Shown here: positions 23,326 through 34,767 of the stretch, in pieces
How positions within the stretch are numbered: the first letter of the stretch is position 1
How the letters are laid out: the number at the start of each line of letters is the position of its first letter
Assembly (NCBI GenBank): GCA_964030475.1
Contig: CAXIPT010000008.1
Span: 2,974,937 to 3,038,936 of the forward strand
DNA from: Tethya wilhelma
Taxonomy: Eukaryota > Porifera > Demospongiae > Tethyida > Tethyidae
Reading direction: 5' to 3'
DNA: 64,000 nucleotides
The notes under the pieces: generated by a model
Database searches by the model: none
Told to the model about the DNA's origin: nothing
Seen by the model: only the letters and a program-made list of their open reading frames with translations
Position numbers and translations under genes: made by a program

Positions 23326-25632
23326 TCAGTAGGGGTCAGGCCTGCACCTAAGTCCATCTTTTTTTGTTTTTTATTTTTTATTTTATACTATTTTAATAAT
23401 GTCTCTAGAGTTGACGCAGAAAGGCTGTTAATCGGTGTATCAAAACTTTAGAAGTATTGTAGCAAATGAAGTGATCAAATATTACTGGTATTTCCTTGCT
23501 TTGTCAGAATATCATGATGTCAATCTAAAAGTCACTAGGCAATCAGAAATTGATCTTAATAGGGCCTGTCCTCTTTGTTGCACTCTGATACAGCAGGAGA
23601 AAGCCCTGGTTGTGAGAGCAACAGCATGGGAGATGGACATCAAAACAGAGAATTAATGAATTCAGTTAGAGTAGGAGAGGGAATAGAAGGTTGGTCTGGA
23701 ACCCCAACATATTTCAGAAAGGGACCAAATTAAAACAGCTGCAGCAGCTCTCTCCAACACCAGTGACAGCTCAATTATTTTTCCTCAAGAAATGCTGATT
23801 CTATCTCAAGTTCATTCATTGGTGGATTTCTTGTTTTTGCACCTCTGGGAAAAATTTTCATTCAAATACTAGTTCCTGCCTCATCAAGAGCAAGAATTCT
23901 CCATGGAAATAATATATACAGTCTTATTGTCAGAGTGATTGTACATGATCATGCACATACTCAAACTGTATGAAAAGGAAAAAAAGACCCTGAGGCTCAT
24001 TAACATATTCACAATCCTATACAAATACTTGACAGTAACATAATAATTATTATTTACTATACCTAATACATACAGAAGGCAAAAGATGGCAGACGTTACA
24101 CGTGACACTAAATTCAAACTCGCTAACCTTCCTACAATAATATATACCAAAAAATACACTTTATGTTGAGGAAATAAAAAAATTTATAAGCTTATGTTTT
24201 ATAAAACAAGTAGCAGATACTGAACCAAAGTAAGGAATAAGAAGATACATCAACAGCAGTTACTCTTAGGAAAATCAACTTTGTACTCAATATTGTGCTT
24301 GTGAAGTAGATATAGTGAGTGAATAATTTGATGTGGGTGGCATACCAGAAACATGCTTTAAACTAATTATATAAATCATGCATTCAACAGGACAACATCC
24401 CTCAAAATTTAGATACAGATGATACATGATCTAATATCGAATAAGACAGTAAAACGTATTGGTTGAAAATAATACTACTGTTCTTACTCAATAAGGTTAT
24501 ACAAATATCATTAGTGTCTATAGTTTTATTGTCTACTTAGTCCACATATGATTCTCTTAATATCAGCACGTTTTGCTTTTAGTGCATTAGAGCAAGCCCA
24601 GTTCTCTTCACTTGTTGGTAGAGAGTTTTGTTCTGACAGTGACTATATATATATATAAATAAAATAGTTCTTAGATAAATAAACATATATAAATGTAATG
24701 GTAATACTTTTAGGTGCTGATTCTTGAACGAATAAACTTGGTACCTTTGTCTTCACGTGCATTTGTATCATGCATGTGCTTTAATCTCCCATTAAGCTCA
24801 AGAATAGGAAAATATTGGAGGTCTGGCATAATTATTTAGCTTGCTACTGTAATTGGAAATGGTTTTAGGCATTGTTTTTAGGCTTGATAGAGAATGAGTT
24901 AACAGTAGCTTTATGTAAGCTTTTTGTAGAGTAGTTCTTGCAGACTGAGTTACTAGCGTATTGCAGTTATGGACCATCTGTGCCAATCCTGTACTACAGT
25001 AACCGTACTGGGGTGGTACTGGTTACATGGAAATGACCCATGAGCGTGCATTACAAATATACACCCTTATGCTTAATAGAAAGAGAATATGCTTAAGTTT
25101 TCAAAATCTTTTATTGTCAGTTTTTATTCCTAGTATGGTAATAAAGGAACGGCAGGCAATTTCCATTAGCATAATACTAATATTCATACTAATAATTCCC
25201 CATAAACTAAATTGATTGGCACTATAAAGCTTACACAGCTACAATTTCTTCTTACAACAAATTCAGTGAAATGCCTAGGAACGATAATGTTTGAAAATTA
25301 AAAAAAAAATGATCAGGACTTTTTCAGAAAGGTCATAGGTCAAATTTAAGTAGTAGTAGTTCTCCCACCACTTGAGCAGATGAAGCCAGCTGATACTTTA
25401 TCTGAAAGATAAAAATGATACTAAACATCTGTCCTAACAAACATTTATCAGAAAAATATGGCTGTATCAATGCTAAGCTGTAGAGCAAAATCTCTGAAAA
25501 AGCTTGATTTTTGGATGCCTATTACTTACAAGCCATAGAGGTAAAGGGCCTAATACTTTATACTGAATAATGTCTTATTACACACTACAACTGTACCAAG
25601 TTTGGTGGAATTTCAAGGAGGTCACTTGTGAA
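23326..25632. other. Intergenic upstream of the WDR27-like gene
   Basis: AT-rich, with a short TA run near 24647. No supported gene. The first WDR27 exon begins at about 25633; no clear TATA box was seen just upstream. Confidence 0.4.
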
Positions 25633-27475
25633 ATGTTAATGGAAGCCACACTGGTCGAAAGGGTGCACACTTCTTGTCTTTGCCAGGTACCAGCTGCTGT
25701 AGGAGTTTACAGAGGAACAGTAGTAGCTGCTACACCTGCATGCTGCACCAAAGATAATGGCCTCTCCAGAGAGGATGTGACTCTGAGGTTTTACCAGCTG
25801 CACAGCTCTACTAAGGTATGTCTCAGTGCATGGTCACATGGTACATCCAAAATTTTATTTGAAAGCCATACACAGGTGTTTCAGTATTACCAAGAGTAAG
25901 AGTACATAAAAGTATTATGTACTCTTGCCAAGGGTACATAAACGCCAAGAATTGCTCTATCGGTTTATAAGTCCTTTGTATCTCGCTCTCTCTTCCCCTA
26001 CAGTGTGTTCACCTCAGAGGTCACAGCAGTCAAGTCACAATCCTCTCTTTCTCACGGTCTGGACAGGACACCTTCCTCTGTTCAGCTTCAGTAGATGAAA
26101 CACTACTATGGAACTTAGATTATTGCAATGAGCACAACACTTCTGGTATAAAAAAATATCAGTGCAGCTGTATGTGAGTGGTGTAGGCATGTTTTCTCAT
26201 TGTACACATGCAGATATTCCATTTGGACGATTACAACTTGATTGTGCTTCAAATAAAGTGGACTCTATCAATCATATTTGCTTCAGTGAGGACTCTCATT
26301 ATGTAGCAGTGTGTAGGGGGTGTCAAACACTTGTTTTTGACACAAAGGTGAGTCAAAGAACATTCACTATTCATTATTTTATGTGACTGTACCTAAATGT
26401 TTTCTAAACGTAGACATGTTTCTTGGATACAACCCTTGTGGGTCACTCAGCTAGAGTCACCTGTGCTGTCTTCTCTCTACATTTTAAGCAACCAACGATA
26501 ATCACTGCATCTGAGGACAGAACCTTCAAGGTTAATACACACTGCTGTTTTATACAAAGGTTTACAAACATAATTTATGAGCATTTTACAATAATTGTAT
26601 AGATATGGGACTTATCCAACTCATCTCTTGTATACCAGTCACCTGTAATCTCAGGTATGAACTACTCACTAACTCTCGGCAGCTGTGCATGTGCAGTGAG
26701 GGTTTAATACTGTGGTCAGTTTGTGTGTGTGTGTATGTATGTGTTTGTGTATGTGTGTGTGTGTGTGTGCATGTCTGTGCAGGCATAAAAAAATTCTGCA
26801 GAAATAGCTGTTTTGTAGACCATGTCTACCAATTAAGGTGCATGTGATACATGTGATTGTCAATGTCGTTGTTTGAGTACTACTGCTTCAAGACACTTTC
26901 AACATATCTACTGCTGGCTCTTTCCCCCCTACTCTACATGTAGTTATATATACACTCTTAGCAGAGACGTTTGCTTCACTTAATGAAAGTTATGCACCAT
27001 GGTGCCTTTATTTGTTCATTAATCAATATTGTTGCTCATATTCATCAATTCTTTCTCTTATGTGTTCATGTATGATATCAATAGCATCACCTTTTCTTTG
27101 TGTTGCTGTGGCATTGCATAATCACCTCTTGGCAACTGGCACAGCTGATGGTGTAGTAAGTCAAACAAACAAACTAATGAAAAAAAGTTACTAAACTGCT
27201 TTGTTTCCATTTTAGCTGAGAATATTTGACCTTTCGGAAGGTCCTGGAAGATATGCTTGTCTGCACAAATGTGATGTGACCAAGGAATTAGAAAATCAAC
27301 TTCAGACTGGAACTGAAGACTTGGAGCCAGCTGGTGCATGTGGTGGTGTTATCCACAGTGCTCCATTGTGGAGAGTATCTCATGGTAGTAAAACTAGTGA
27401 AGAGAAGGGTTCTACATCAGTGGAAATGGGATCTGCCATATTGGATCTGTACTACTGGCCACGCAAACAAGATCA
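25633..27475 (+). CDS. WDR27: WDR27-like WD40-repeat protein, N-terminal part (3' end lost at an assembly join)
   Basis: Seven exons join in frame: 25633-25815, 26004-26145, 26214-26347, 26414-26530, 26603-26654, 27085-27155 and 27216-27475. All introns between them are GT-AG. The product shows repeating WD40 blades: LRGHSSQVTILSFS with SASVDETLLWNLD; VGHSARVTCAVFS with TASEDRTFKIWDLSNSSLVY; then LLATGTADGVLRIFDL. Order and spacing follow the N-terminal propeller of animal WDR27, including the SASLD...WNLD and ADG..RIF blocks. WDR27 is a little-studied scaffold-type protein, so no reaction can be given. The start is the first Met of an in-frame pair (25633, 25639). Sequence changes at the N (27476) from this gene into a retrotransposon interior, so the C-terminal propeller is absent. 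Confidence 0.8.
26722..26772 (+). repeat. TG microsatellite in a WDR27 intron
   Basis: Interrupted TG repeat with TATG and CATG units, lying in intron 5. The open frames through it are artefacts. Confidence 0.9.
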
Positions 27476-27476
27476 N
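27476..27476. other. Single N, probable scaffold join
   Basis: Left of the N is WDR27 coding sequence; right of it is RNase H coding sequence starting at the position matching base 3284 of copy A. Neither gene nor element has a natural end here. Confidence 0.8.
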
Positions 27477-28529
27477 CTTATACCAAGATGCTATTTTCCT
27501 AAAGATTCTAACATCGTCTCCATCGAGATACATGGTTTTTGCGATGCTTCCGAAACAGCATATGCAGCTGTTGCATATCTCAGACTCATTGAGTCTGGTG
27601 GAAAGGCTCATGTCTCTCTTGTTGCATCCAAAACCAAGGTAGCCCCTATTAAGCGATTGAGTATTCCTCGTTTGGAACTCTGTGGAGCTCTCCTCTTATC
27701 CAAATTGCTCCACCATCTGACACAAGTGTATGAGATCTCCCTATCGCACACCCATGCTTGGACAGATAGTACGATCGTTTTGAATTGGTTGGATGGTAGT
27801 CCCAAACGATTTAAGACTTATGTTGGCAATAGAGTCTCTACTATCATAGATCTCATACCTCCATGCAGATGGCATCACGTCAATGGTTGTGAGAACCCTG
27901 CTGACTGTGGGTCGAGAGGATTATTTCCCTCTGAGCTCCTTTACCACGATTTATGGTGGAATGGACCGAACTGGCTGAAATTGTCTTCGGATAATTGGCC
28001 GCGACAACCAACTCTGTCTACCAATGATCCTAAAGTCAAGGAAGAAGAGAAGCAAACTTCTTGCAGCTTACACACTTGTGTAAAGAAGGGAGTCGAGCCT
28101 GTGATCCCACTAGATCGTTATTCCAGTTTCTCTCACCTTGTTCGCATCACCGCATGGATGCTAAGATTCATAGCCAATTGTTGTTCCAAAGTAGAACCCC
28201 AAAAGAAGGAGCTCTCCCCACTGGTGACAAAAGAGATCAAATATGCCGAGTACTACTGGATTGGAGTCATCCAGCGTGAGTACTTCTCTGAAGAAATTTC
28301 AACTTTAGTAAAACAATCTTCACCACCATACTCAAGTCCTCTACGGACACTGAATCCCTTCCTCGATGCGAGAGGATTACTACGTGTCGGTGGCAGGCAA
28401 AGAATGTCACAGATCGCTTACGAAGCTCGACACCCCCTGATCTTACATGGAAGTCACATATTGACTCGCATCATTGTCCATTCTGAACACATTCGGCTAT
28501 TGTCCCACTCTCCTCTCAGCTTCACTTAA
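27477..28529 (+). pseudogene. BEL/Pao RNase H and start of integrase, copy B
   Basis: RNase H acidic motifs FCDAS, LELCG and AWTDS are present. The frame ends at the stop at 28529, at the same two small shifts in the integrase zinc-finger region as copy A. The apparent 417-codon frame from 27276 is a chimera across the N and is not a protein. Confidence 0.85.
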
Positions 28530-28537
28530 TTGCCACC

Positions 28538-29635
28538 AGATACCACATTGTCAAGGGACGAGTATTGATACGTACAGTGTGTCATCAATGTGTTGTCTGT
28601 CGACGAGACTCAGTCAAACCCAAACCTCAATTAATGGGACAACTACCAGCAGAACGGCTGACACCTGGACCTGTGTTTGATAAAACTGGGGTAGATTATG
28701 CTGGTCCCATTCTCTTGAAGCTTGGACATGTCAGGAAACCCACTGTCATTAAGGCTTACATCTGCGTGTTTGTCTCGTTAACAGTCAAAGCCGTGCACTT
28801 AGAAGTTGTGTCAGATCTAACAACAGAGGCGTTCATTGCCTGCCTCAGAAGGTTTATCGCCAGAAGAGGTAAACCCAGTCTCATCTGGAGCGATAACGGC
28901 ACCAATTTTGTTGGAGCAGCCAAAGAAATCAAACAGCTGTCTCAGTTCCTAAGACAAAATGCCACTCAGACATCCCTCTCAGACTTCCTATCTTCCCAAA
29001 TGATCGAATGGAGATTCATTCCCCAGCGAGCCCCACACTTCGGTGGGTTGTGGGAAGCAGCAGTTAAAAGCATGAAGAGGCACCTGAGAAAGGTCGTAGG
29101 AGATGTGAAGCTCACCTTCGAGGAGATGGTCACAGTTACATCCCAGATTGAAGCTTGTCTAAACAGCAGGCCACTGGTCCCGATGACAAGCAGTGAAGAG
29201 GATATTGAACCACTCACTCCAGGACATTTCCTTATCGGCCGGGCATTAGAAGCTCTCCCAGATCCATCACTCTCTTACAATTCCCGAGACCTCCTCCTTC
29301 TACGCCGCTGGAAACTATGCCAAGCAATTGTTCGACATTTTTGGAAGAGATGGAGTCATGAATACGTCACCACCTTGAATCGTCTGACAAAGTGGCATCA
29401 ACCAACACGAAACCTTCGTCCTGGTGACATGGTGCTGATACAGGAAGAGAGCCTTGTACCTACCAAGTGGCCACTGGCTCGAGTTGTAGAGGTTCACCCA
29501 GGGCAAGACGGCTTAGTCAGAGTCGCCACTGTTAAGACCAAGATCGGAGTTTACACGAGACCAGTTACTAAGTTGGCACTCCTAATGGAAGATGTCTCCA
29601 CTGACGGTGAACTCCCAAGATTTGAAGACCATTAG
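28538..29635 (+). pseudogene. BEL/Pao integrase core and C-terminal domain, copy B
   Basis: The CxxC pair CHQCVVC, then Asp in TGVDYAG, Asp in WSDNGTNF and Glu in GGLWEAAVK give the DDE triad with usual spacing. A DUF5641-like tail ends at 29635. The frame is open throughout, but it is disconnected from the RNase H frame by the upstream shifts, so it would not be made as part of a normal polyprotein unless by frameshifting. The first codon of the open frame is not an ATG. Confidence 0.85.
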
Positions 29636-29652
29636 GTCTTGGCCGGCGGGAA

Positions 29653-30013
29653 TGTTGACGTTTAAAGCCATAGATATTACACTCACATCTTGATGATTCT
29701 ATCACTACTCTATTGTTCTAACTCACACCCTCTGATATTGTTGGACACATGTTTAATGTCTAGAGTCTATATCTAAATTGACTTGCTAGTCCAGTATTTG
29801 TACCAGTCAAACCAGTTTTTTGTGTGTGATATAAAAGCCAACCTTGAAGTGTTCATCTCTTAATGTCATGTTATGTATGTATGTGAGTGTATCGCTAAGA
29901 TGTTACAAGTTTGAAAGAAAGTTATTGTCATACAGTCAAGTAAACTAAGTACTCTGCACGATGAGCTAGCTGGCAAGCTGCATTCAGCTTGGCCACTGAG
30001 ACAATAGCAAACA
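29653..30013 (+). repeat. 3' LTR of BEL/Pao copy B (361 bp)
   Basis: Starts TGTTGACG after GGCGGGAA and ends AGCAAACA. Near-identical to 5447-5805. Confidence 0.85.
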
Positions 30014-31981
30014 CTATCACTTCTACTTGTTTGTGTATTTGAGGTTTGCCTACAGAAAGAAGGTCTGCAGTAGCAGAAGGCCTACTTGTCACTAAAACTG
30101 TGCAATGTGAAAGGTAAGTACCTTGGATAAACTTGACGAAAATAGAATGCTTTCGGAGCAAAGGAGGGAGTTCATCAAATCCATCAAGTATAAACAGCAC
30201 ACCATTCCCTTCATATACTTCAATCTCAGCTGCTACAGCTTCCCGTACCTCTTTGTTGTCATGGTAACACACATCTATTAAATTCTGAGCTTCTTGCACT
30301 CGCTTTTCCCGTAACCAAATGAGAATGATTAATGAAAATTCTTTTAAAACGTCAATTTCATCCCATCTCTTGCAAAGCTCGCCTACACATGTACTTTTCC
30401 CAACACCAGGCGCACCATGTATGTACACACACTTCAATTTCGCTGACCTTCTACTGGAGTGAGCACTTCTTCCAGCTTGATGGGCCCCTTTTTCCGAACA
30501 ATCTCATCAATGTGACCATGAAGTGTAGCTCTTGTAAACTCATCTGCTTCTGAGTGACTAATTCGATCACTCTTTACAAGAGCAAGATTGATAAATTCAC
30601 TACATACGAGGTTTGGAAACTTGTCTGATGACACAAGTGCATTGCAATACACTCCTCTGAGGTACATAGCATAGCGTTGAATTGCATTTTGAGGAAAACA
30701 ATGACTGCCAAGTTGAGAACCTATATCATAGTGAATATAGAAACATAAATCAGTACCAAACAGGCAGACTATGGATACTAGCTATATATACTATGATAAT
30801 ATTATAGGCGATTATGAGACAGTATTTATACTTACTCACCAAGTACTTTACAAACTGCATCTGCACAGTTTCCTTTACCAGCGTTAACAAATGCTGTGAT
30901 CAGTGCTCTGTAGGTAGCTTTTAAGCCAGTCTTTTCTTGCCATTTCCGTAGTGCAGCTCTTCTGCAATGCATGGGAGAAAAGGGGAACATTAACTTATAT
31001 TGATAAAACCACCAATTTAATGGGTATGCATAAATAGCTAAGCATAAAGATTATGGTATTAAATAGTGCATATGAAGAGTAAGCGGAATTGAGATTGATG
31101 ATGCTACATTATATTATCGCCGTGGCTAGAGTATCGGTAGTCCGTATACCTTCCTATTGCTTTTGTATTGCAGAATTATGTAATATACAGTATCCGGATT
31201 TTGCCGGTGCTGCATTAAAGTACCAGCACCATTGACTGCAATATATTTAGCTTAGTTGACGGTGCCGGTACTCTAGCCACAGCATTATATTATACATGCA
31301 GTGGGAAATCAGTATTATTTGTTTGCAAACTTGTAGATATAATATGTTTTAGTTTCACAGTTGTTGCAATAACATTATACTATATAGTTAGGTTTTGAGT
31401 TGAAACAATAATTATATGAAAGCACATCTGTACTATGGCAAGCTACCACGTACCCAGTATATACCCTATAGTATATACTTCATCAAGTTCACATCATGAA
31501 TCATGTGAATCAATTTCACACACCAGGCTCTGACAAGGCTCGCGATCTCCTAGCCTCATACCCTGCCGCTATGCCTAAAACTTGAATACCGTGACTGGAA
31601 TGGAGCCTGAAAGCTTGCCTCTCCGGAGACTGTCTCCCGGTTTGATCTTTCACTCAGGAGGGAGAGGCATAACATTCAAAGGAAGAACCTAGGAATGAGG
31701 CTAGGCTGATGTGTACTCCAGTCTTAGACTCTATTTACTTACGTTTGCAACACTAATTGTCCAGGATATTGCATTTTGATGGCTTCTATTTCTGGCCTGG
31801 TCAATTGAAGCTGTTCAGCAATATTCCCCTCCCATTCATCCATCCAACTGGCAATGGCACCAAGGTCCTTTTGTACACCGCCATGATCACAATCCAGGAT
31901 TTTTTCCAGCTTACATTTACTCTGTAGAGGAATAGAAGCGAAGTACTTTTCCAGATCTGTGGTGGCCATGTTCCATGACAT
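30014..31981 (-). CDS. Death-NACHT (NLR-type) receptor, 5' half, truncated by a BEL LTR and carrying an apparent frameshift
   Basis: Exon 1 (31743-31981) starts at the first ATG in frame (MSWNMATTDLEKYF) and, with exon 2 (30840-30961), encodes a Death-fold domain: LGAIASWMDEWEGNIAEQL, then RAALRKWQEKTGLKATYRAL with ITAFVNAG. Exon 3 begins at 30720 and, after a linker, enters NACHT with Walker A GAPGVGKST (about 30400), Walker B LFILDGFDELP (about 30195) and sensor VLVTSRP (about 30080). A one-base shift near 30440 separates linker and NACHT frames. No plausible intron is there, so this is a mutation or an assembly error. Known family role: cytosolic sensing and oligomerisation in innate immunity. 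Coding sequence stops at the LTR end (30013); LRRs or other C-terminal repeats are missing. Confidence 0.8.
31549..31711. repeat. TAGCCTC foldback (Mutator-like family M1) in NLR intron 1
   Basis: Ends CCTAGCCTCAT (31547) and ATGAGGCTAGG (to 31710) are inverse. The centre has GAGGCAAGC/GCCTCTCC pairs. Related copies are at 47748, 49323, 52125 and 59291. Confidence 0.65.
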
Positions 31982-32072
31982 TGTAGTATGGAAACCCCCT
32001 TTAATATCGATGACGTCATAATGACTTAGCAGATTTTTCAACGACTTGGGCTGGAGAGATCAGAAAGATAAG
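31982..32072. promoter_or_regulatory. Short shared upstream region of two divergent genes
   Basis: Only 91 bases separate the NLR ATG (31981, minus) from the dehydrogenase ATG (32073, plus), so both 5' ends and any promoter overlap. A TGACGTCA palindrome (CRE-type) lies at 32011-32018. Function is inferred from geometry. Confidence 0.45.
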
Positions 32073-33311
32073 ATGGTGTGCCCTGTTTTGAACAAGCGTC
32101 CTGAACGAACGTGGTCTTCAGACTATCCCTTTGAGCCTCTCTACCGTCCATGGAGTTGGATCTTGAGCAGTTCCTTCAACTTGTTCCTCTTTGCTGTCTT
32201 GTCGGTCACCCTCTACATGCTCTACAGGAGGTGGAAAGGAAAGAGACGTTCCACTTTCACGTACAGAAACCTGGAGATAAAGACGCCCTGTGAAGGGAAA
32301 GTCAATGCTCTGGTGACAGGTGGAAGCGGTACACTAGGAAAGGAGATTGTTCAGTGTCTCTTAGAAGATGGTGAATACAATGTGTACTCACTGGACTTGT
32401 ATCTACCTGAAGAGACAGACCGAAACATAGAAATATGCCAATACATTCAGGCAGACATTACCAACCTTGACGATCTCTTGGTGGCATTCCAAAAGGTAGA
32501 TGTGGTGTTTCACGTTGCTGGCATCATTCCACAAGTGTCAGCCACTCTCAAGATCATGCACAGGATAAATGTAGTCGGTACGGAAACAGTGATCAAAGCC
32601 TGTAAGGAATGCTCTGTTAAGAGACTCATCTACACAGGTGCTATTGGTGTTCTTGTAAGCAAAGATCCTAAACAACTTCTCAAACAAGCTGACGAAACTT
32701 ACCCATTTCCTGAAAATCCAGCCTCGCCATATGTCCGTACAAAAGGAGCAGCAGAAAGAGCTGTGCGACAAGCAAATGGTAGTGGTGGTCTCTTGACATG
32801 TACTCTGAGACCAGGTGGACTTGTTGGTCCTTTTTACATGAAAACAGTATTTTCATATCCTGCTATCATTGGTGACGGCAGTTATAAATATCCACTGGTT
32901 CCTCTCACAGCTGCTGCAGAAGCTCATTTGTTGGCTGAAAAGAAGCTTCGTAAAGAAGGCTCGTCTTCAGTTGCAGCTGGTAATGCTTACATCCTTTGCT
33001 ATGAAGAAGAAATAATTCAACGTGACGTGGTTGAATTTGTTGCGTCTGAAATGAACAAGAAAGTCGAGCATGTTCCATTGTTGGTTTTAAAGATCATGGC
33101 CTATTTGAACACCATTGTGTACCAACTGACTGGTATGGTTTTGATAAGTCAAGTTCTATCCACTGAGACGGCAAACTTTGCTGTACAACACCACACCTTT
33201 TCAAGTGCCCGTGCTCATCAAGAATTGGGGTGGCCAGCATTGCCTCCATGGAAGAAAGTTATCAGCAAGGCTATTAGGGATTTTTCAGAAGAAACAAAGA
33301 AGGAAAAGTAA
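32073..33311 (+). CDS. 3-beta-hydroxysteroid dehydrogenase/NSDHL-type short-chain dehydrogenase, membrane-anchored
   Basis: A single-exon frame of 412 residues from the first ATG; nine further codons are open upstream but begin with TTG. A hydrophobic segment at about residues 33-50 (FNLFLFAVLSVTLYMLY) followed by RRWKGKRR looks like an N-terminal membrane anchor. The Rossmann core starts with ALVTGGSGTLG (TGxxGxxG NAD(P) site). DVVFHVAG and the catalytic YVRTK (YxxxK) follow, as in the extended SDR/3-beta-HSD family, which oxidises the 3-beta-hydroxyl of sterols or steroids, usually in the ER. The C-terminus ends KKEK, fitting a KKxx ER-retrieval signal. Substrate is not known. Lack of introns is notable beside intron-rich neighbours. 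Confidence 0.85.
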   Translation: MVCPVLNKRPERTWSSDYPFEPLYRPWSWILSSSFNLFLFAVLSVTLYMLYRRWKGKRRSTFTYRNLEIKTPCEGKVNALVTGGSGTLGKEIVQCLLEDGEYNVYSLDLYLPEETDRNIEICQYIQADITNLDDLLVAFQKVDVVFHVAGIIPQVSATLKIMHRINVVGTETVIKACKECSVKRLIYTGAIGVLVSKDPKQLLKQADETYPFPENPASPYVRTKGAAERAVRQANGSGGLLTCTLRPGGLVGPFYMKTVFSYPAIIGDGSYKYPLVPLTAAAEAHLLAEKKLRKEGSSSVAAGNAYILCYEEEIIQRDVVEFVASEMNKKVEHVPLLVLKIMAYLNTIVYQLTGMVLISQVLSTETANFAVQHHTFSSARAHQELGWPALPPWKKVISKAIRDFSEETKKEK

Positions 33312-33507
33312 CATTACAATTTCCTTTTTTTAGGTTGTGAAACATGACATTGTAAACATAATAATTATTTATAAACGGCGGTGTATTAATTGAACATCCG
33401 GCCACGTGGCATTCTGAGCATGCTCAGATAAGGTCAATCTGTTTATTGGTGGGAAGGGATAACATTATGTTCAGTATTCATTGCTGAGTCCTCTGGAGTC
33501 GGAGTCC

Positions 33508-33515
33508 TATAAAAG
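33508..33515 (+). promoter_or_regulatory. TATA box, probably of the RTX-repeat gene
   Basis: TATAAAAG lies about 30 bases before a stretch ending in a good donor (GAG|GTAAGACT at 33592/33593). About 80 bases upstream is the palindrome CTGAGCATGCTCAG. No other gene start is nearby. Assignment to the gene at 36859 is inferred. Confidence 0.5.
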
Positions 33516-33537
33516 AAGGAAGAGACTGTGAAATAAC

Positions 33538-33592
33538 TGCCAGAAAGCAGTACAAGATTAGACCACACATTGGAGTTGACCAATTGTTCGAG
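33538..33592 (+). other. Probable non-coding first exon (5' UTR) of the RTX-repeat gene
   Basis: It starts about 30 bases after TATAAAAG and ends at GTAAGA. The matching acceptor would be TTCATACAG at 36849, nine bases before the ATG, implying a 3.2-kb intron. This is based on signals only. Confidence 0.4.
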
Positions 33593-34542
33593 GTAAGACT
33601 AAGAGTTGAATATATTGGGTGAGTCTGTCAGTATGAACGGTTCTACAGATATTGTCTACATAGTGATATGTCATTGACAGTGAGATATTAAAAATTTAAT
33701 TCCTCAATTGATAGATAGATGGTGCCTGCATTTCCAAATAGCACAATTATAATTTTTCAGTGTTATAGCATGGTTAAATATATTTTGAACTAACCTGAAC
33801 ATGCTCCAGCAGAGTGGATCAATACTCAGAGCCAAATTGCAATGATAATTGTTACTACTAGACATTCTGAGCTTCAAAGAAATGATAGTGTGATTATGGT
33901 TATTGTGAGTGAGGCTGATTCTGGGCCAAGATCTGTGTGTTTGTTCATTGGTTCAATAGCCCACCTGCTAATGCTTTTTTGACTGCATGTGAATGTAGGA
34001 AAGGGTAATAGTATTCATGGTTCTAATTCACCCCCTTCACATGCAAACAGCTCAGCACAATTTTCCTTCCTGCCTGTATACATGTATATATGTTATGACT
34101 ATCTCATAATGTCATTGTGAATGATCTCATGACCTACTACTACTACTATAAAGAGATGCAAGCTAGCACTTGTAGATAAAATTAATGGCCTTGCCTAATA
34201 TAGAATTGCATAGGTGGTTTCAATGCCATGTGCACAAATTGGCTCTACATGTTGAAACATACAAGTATTTCACCTTTATAATAATATAAGTTTACTGTTT
34301 ATGTGTCTTTCTTTTTCTAAACATGCAGACTTACAACGTGTAGTTGTGTGTATTTGTAGTAGAATCTCTACTCATATGTATCTTTTCTTGTATGTGCAGC
34401 TGTTTCACACATGGTTTTGTGCTGTTCACATGCATCATGCACTTATGTATTTCACCATGCACTCATCACACGTCAATCATTCTGGCATAATTATAGTTGT
34501 AGTTGAGTTCTTTGTTGTGCCATTGATATAGTTCACTGGTAT

Positions 34543-34748
34543 TACCGTATATATAGCGGGAAAGTTTCGCGGTGTCAAACTTTTGCAGATGTCTCTAGTC
34601 AAACATTTTTGCAGTTTAACTTTCACAGATGAGCTGTGCAAGCTCATATGTATTATACAGTTTTATGGGGTTTAACTTTCACGCTTTTCGCAGATCATGA
34701 TCCATTCATAAAAGTTTTATTCGTGAAATTTTTTCACTATACGGTATT
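34543..34748. mobile_element. TACCGTATA-ended MITE (second copy at about 36318-36520)
   Basis: Left end ATTACCGTATATATAGCGGG and right end TTTTTTCACTATACGGTATT are inverse. The inside has repeated AAACTTTTGCAG and TTTAACTTTC(A/G)C motifs. The other copy sits at the same place in the second duplicate, so insertion predates the duplication. Confidence 0.65.
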
Positions 34749-34767
34749 GAGAAAGTTAAGTATTATT

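Larger units (their letters stand above)
27477..30013 (+). mobile_element. BEL/Pao LTR retrotransposon, copy B (3' portion)
   Basis: Equivalent to 3284-5805 of copy A with only scattered substitutions. It begins at the N and ends with a TG...CA LTR whose last CA (30012-30013) abuts a NACHT coding exon. It retains 13 bases that copy A has lost, and its integrase tail is open to the stop. Confidence 0.92.

Noticed and set aside
24798..25215. Short open frames at 24798 and 25027
   Set aside because: AT-rich frames with no family features, and no splice continuity with WDR27.
27276..28529. 417-codon open frame
   Set aside because: It runs through the N at 27476 and joins a WDR27 exon to a retrotransposon RNase H; it is an assembly chimera.
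32046..32072. Upstream extension of the dehydrogenase frame
   Set aside because: The frame opens with TTG; the first ATG is at 32073. Likewise the NLR frame at 32041 opens with TTG and its first ATG is at 31981.
33831..34250. Coding exons of an upstream RTX paralogue
   Set aside because: The segment has no sustained open frame and is the non-coding part of the duplicated upstream region.
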